Shown here: positions 38,499 through 41,083 of the stretch, in pieces
Numbering within the stretch: position 1 is the stretch's first letter
Layout: every line of letters starts with the position of its first letter
Assembly (NCBI GenBank): GCA_019424865.1
Contig: JAHYYS010000011.1
Span: 1-41,083 of the forward strand
Direction of reading: 5' to 3'
DNA from: a bacterium
GTDB lineage: Bacteria > Bacillota > Clostridia > Oscillospirales > Oscillospiraceae
DNA: 41,083 bases
Made by a program: the position numbers and the translations under genes
Notes under the pieces: generated by a model
What the model saw: only the letters and a program-made list of their open reading frames with translations
What the model was told of the DNA's origin: nothing
The model's database searches: none

Positions 38499-39344
38499 AT
38501 GAGCAAATCAATTATCCAAACCCGGGATCTGCACTTTTCCTATACCACGGCGGAGGGAGTGGCCCCCGTGGTGCTGGACGGGGTGGACCTGTCCATTGAA
38601 GCGGGCTCCTTTGTGGCAGTCCTGGGCCACAACGGCAGCGGAAAATCCACCCTGGCCAAGCACATGAACGCCATCCTGCTCCCCTCCGGGGGCGCGGTCT
38701 ATGTGGACGGCATTGACACCCGGGACGAGGCCCGGCTGCTGGAGATCCGCCGCACGGTGGGCATGGTGTTTCAGAACCCGGACAACCAGATTGTGGCCAA
38801 CGTGGTGGAGGAGGACGTGGCCTTCGCGCCGGAGAACCTGGGGGTTCCGCCGGAGGAGATCCGCCAGCGGGTGGATGACGCGCTAAAGGCCGTGGGCATG
38901 TACGAGTTCCGGGAGCACGCCCCCCATCTGCTCTCCGGCGGACAGAAGCAGCGGGTGGCCATTGCCGGCGTCATCGCCATGCAGCCCCGGTGCATTGTTC
39001 TGGACGAGCCCACCGCCATGCTGGACCCCATCGGCCGGGCGGACGTGCTGCGCACGGTGAAGGAGCTGAACCGCAGCCGGGGGGTCACCGTGGTGCTGAT
39101 TACCCACCACATGGACGAGGCCGCCCAGGCCGACCGCCTGGTGGTCATGTCCCGGGGCAGGATCATTGCCGACGGCCCCCCCAAGCAGGTGTTTCAGGAC
39201 GTGGAGGGGCTGGAGGCCGTGGGTCTCACCGTGCCGGAGACCACCCGCCTGATGTGGGAGCTGCGGAAGGAGGGGCTGGACGTCCCGCTGGACGCCCTGA
39301 GCGACGAGGAGTGCGCCGCAGTCCTGCGGGATTTGCTGGTTTAA
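38499..39344 (+). CDS. ecfA1: ECF transporter ATPase A1
   Basis: This 281-residue ATPase of the energy-coupling factor (ECF) module powers uptake of vitamins or metals with separate substrate-binding S proteins. Motifs are Walker A GHNGSGKST, Q-loop FQNPDNQ (typical of EcfA), signature LSGGQKQR, Walker B CIVLDEPTAMLDP, and H-loop THH. It precedes ecfA2 and ecfT as in most Firmicutes. Confidence 0.96.
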   Translation: MSKSIIQTRDLHFSYTTAEGVAPVVLDGVDLSIEAGSFVAVLGHNGSGKSTLAKHMNAILLPSGGAVYVDGIDTRDEARLLEIRRTVGMVFQNPDNQIVANVVEEDVAFAPENLGVPPEEIRQRVDDALKAVGMYEFREHAPHLLSGGQKQRVAIAGVIAMQPRCIVLDEPTAMLDPIGRADVLRTVKELNRSRGVTVVLITHHMDEAAQADRLVVMSRGRIIADGPPKQVFQDVEGLEAVGLTVPETTRLMWELRKEGLDVPLDALSDEECAAVLRDLLV

Positions 39345-39351
39345 AAATGCA

Positions 39352-39370
39352 GTGCGCGCCCGGCGCGCAC
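39352..39370 (+). other. Hairpin between ecfA1 and ecfA2
   Basis: GTGCGCGC (39352-39359) pairs with GCGCGCAC (39363-39370) with loop CCG; no T-tract follows. It lies just after the ecfA1 stop and could stabilise the mRNA end or cause partial termination within the operon. Confidence 0.5.
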
Positions 39371-39491
39371 GGTCTGAACAAGTCCGGCGGGGCCGGACGC
39401 CGAAATTTCCTGTTTGAAACGCTTCATTTTTATGGGTATGACCTCATACGCGGGGCATGCACCACTTTAGACAAAGGACGGAACACCGCTG

Positions 39492-40361
39492 ATGGAAGCA
39501 ATTCTGGAGACCAAAAAGCTGTCCCACATTTACAGCGCCGGCACCCCCTTTGAGCGGGGCGCGCTGGTGGACGTGGACTTTACCGCCTATCGGGGGGAAT
39601 ACCTGGGCATTATCGGGCACACCGGTTCGGGCAAATCCACCCTGATTCAGCACCTCAACGGCCTGCTCAAGCCCACCTCCGGCCAGGTGCTGTGCCAGGG
39701 GAAGGACATCTGGTCCGACCCCAAGACCACCCGACTGACCCGCTTCCAGGTGGGGCTGGTGTTCCAGTACCCGGAGTACCAGCTGTTTGAGGAGACGGTA
39801 TATAAGGATATCTCCTTCGGCCCGCGGAATATGGGGCTGGATGAGAAGGAAATTGACCGCCGGGTGCGCTCCGCGGCCTATTTTGTGGGGCTGCGGGACG
39901 ACCAGCTGGAGCTGTCCCCCTTTGAGCTCTCGGGGGGACAGAAGCGCCGGGTGGCCATTGCCGGCGTCATCGCCATGGAGCCCAAGGTGCTGATTTTGGA
40001 CGAGCCCACCGCCGGGCTGGACCCGGTGGGCGTGGAGTCCATTTTGAGCAACATTCGGGACTATCACCAGGCCAACAACGCCACCATCATCCTGGTGTCC
40101 CACTCCATGGAGGAGATGGCCAGGACGGCGGACCGGCTGGTGGTGGTCAACGACGGGCGCATCCCCTATGAGGGGCCCCCGCGCGAGGTGTTCCGCCACG
40201 GCCCGGAGCTGGAGCGCATGGGCCTGGGCGTGCCCCAGATGACCCGGGTGTTCAGCCGGCTGCGCCAGATGGGCGTGGACATTGACGCCTCGGTCTACAC
40301 CATTGAACAGGCCAAGGCGGCCGTGCTGGCCAAGCTGAACCAGCGGAAGGGGGCGGTGTAA
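39492..40361 (+). CDS. ecfA2: ECF transporter ATPase A2
   Basis: This is the 289-residue second ATPase of the ECF module. Motifs are Walker A GHTGSGKST, Q-loop FQYPEYQLFEETV (typical of EcfA2), signature LSGGQKRR, Walker B VLILDEPTAGLDP and H-loop SHS. It forms the A1-A2 heterodimer bound to EcfT. The gene ends at the base before the ecfT start codon. Confidence 0.96.
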   Translation: MEAILETKKLSHIYSAGTPFERGALVDVDFTAYRGEYLGIIGHTGSGKSTLIQHLNGLLKPTSGQVLCQGKDIWSDPKTTRLTRFQVGLVFQYPEYQLFEETVYKDISFGPRNMGLDEKEIDRRVRSAAYFVGLRDDQLELSPFELSGGQKRRVAIAGVIAMEPKVLILDEPTAGLDPVGVESILSNIRDYHQANNATIILVSHSMEEMARTADRLVVVNDGRIPYEGPPREVFRHGPELERMGLGVPQMTRVFSRLRQMGVDIDASVYTIEQAKAAVLAKLNQRKGAV

Positions 40362-41083
40362 GTGGCGCTGAAGGATATCACCCTGGGCCAGTATTTCCCC
40401 GGAAATTCCCTGGTCCACCGCCTGGACCCCCGCACCAAGCTGCTGGCGGTGGTGCTGTATATTGTGGCGCTGTTCCTGGCCGACTTTTTTGTCAGCTATG
40501 CCATTATGTTTGCCCTGCTGGCCCTGTCCATTGCCGTGTCCAGGGTTCCGCTGAAGTCCATCATGCGGGGCATGAAGCCCATTTTGTTTATCGCCATTTT
40601 CACCGCGGTGCTGAACCTGTTTTATACCGACGGCACCCATGTGCTGGTGCACTTCTGGATTTTTACCATCACGCTGGAGGGCGTGTTCAGCGCCTTTTTC
40701 ATGGTGCTGCGCATTATGATGCTGATTGCGGGCACCTTTCTGCTGACCTACACCACCTCGCCCATTCTGCTCACCGACGGGCTGGAGTCCCTGCTGGGCC
40801 CCCTGAAGAAAATTCACGCCCCCATCCACGAGCTGTCCATGATGATGTCCATCGCCCTGCGGTTCATCCCAACCCTGATCGAGGAGACGGACAAGATCAT
40901 GTCCGCCCAGCGGGCCAGGGGAGCGGACTTTGAAAGCGGGAACCTGATGCAGCGGGCCCGCGCCCTGATTCCCCTGCTGGTGCCCCTGTTTATCTCCGCC
41001 TTCCGCCGGGCCGACGAGTTGGCGGTGGCCATGGAGTGCCGCTGCTACCACGGCGGCGAGGGCCGCACCCGCCTGCGCCAGCT
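40362..41083 (+). CDS. ecfT: ECF transporter transmembrane protein T (cut by window end)
   Basis: At least 240 codons are present, without a stop in the window. The start is GTG 40362, directly after the ecfA2 stop. It has a conserved entry (GQYFPGNSLVHRLDPRTKLL), several hydrophobic spans, and the two coupling motifs: SAQRARGADF, and a CRCYHGGEGRTRLR stretch near the window end. This protein links the two ATPases to interchangeable S components. Confidence 0.95.
   Translation, partial: MALKDITLGQYFPGNSLVHRLDPRTKLLAVVLYIVALFLADFFVSYAIMFALLALSIAVSRVPLKSIMRGMKPILFIAIFTAVLNLFYTDGTHVLVHFWIFTITLEGVFSAFFMVLRIMMLIAGTFLLTYTTSPILLTDGLESLLGPLKKIHAPIHELSMMMSIALRFIPTLIEETDKIMSAQRARGADFESGNLMQRARALIPLLVPLFISAFRRADELAVAMECRCYHGGEGRTRLRQ

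Overview
The window looks like a piece of the chromosome of a spore-forming, GC-rich gut Clostridia member, probably of the Oscillospiraceae (Flavonifractor/Lawsonibacter/Oscillibacter-like). The grounds are a complete spoIIIAA-AH operon, an Asp23-family gene just downstream of it, Firmicutes-style Shine-Dalgarno sequences and promoters, ECF transporter genes, and high GC from about 8.15 kb onward. Taxonomy is inferred from content only. I saw no rRNA, tRNA or CRISPR array.

Positions 1 to about 8,140 are the right-hand end of a Tn916/Tn1549-family integrative conjugative element (ICE). The Tn916 order is recognisable: an Orf9-like repressor on the minus strand, an Orf7-like sigma factor, an Orf8-like protein, excisionase and a tyrosine integrase. 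The Orf9 and Orf7 homologues are separated by an AT-rich cargo block (824-4,749): an ABC-2 exporter (ATPase and permease), a lipoprotein, an ECF sigma factor, a small single-span protein that may be its anti-sigma factor, a Yip1-like membrane protein and a Nudix hydrolase. The Nudix gene lies between two diverged copies of the Yip1 3' end, so it was added later. Between cargo and Orf7 there is a 32-codon reading frame followed by an intrinsic terminator, an arrangement like transcription attenuation. A nine-base motif, GAGAACCAC, occurs three times in the regulatory stretches. The conjugation genes lie outside the window to the left.

From 8,153 onward the sequence is ordinary, dense and GC-rich. 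It runs: a low-molecular-weight tyrosine phosphatase next to the ICE junction; a P2A-type Ca2+-like ATPase with a long leader; an XRE regulator fused to a Gly-rich ten-residue-repeat domain; two membrane proteins (YhhN-like, DUF1461); and a minus-strand division module ftsE-ftsX-small membrane protein-M23 hydrolase. Then come a CdaR-type regulator, an RsuA-type pseudouridine synthase, a DUF4830 protein, a MATE exporter, an MscS channel, a DtxR/MntR regulator, mreB, a ribbon-helix-helix/comF pair and an XRE/DUF3796 pair.

The last third (26.1-41.1 kb) holds the spoIIIA operon with a candidate sigma-E promoter, an Asp23 gene, a three-gene operon of a LarA-like protein with both subunits of aconitase X, an MGMT-like protein, coaBC, two methyltransferases, and the ECF-transporter energising module ecfA1-ecfA2-ecfT, cut by the window end. 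The least conventional parts are the ICE cargo and its leader region, the decapeptide-repeat regulator, the 33-residue protein inside the ftsEX operon, and the LarA-like/aconitase X operon.
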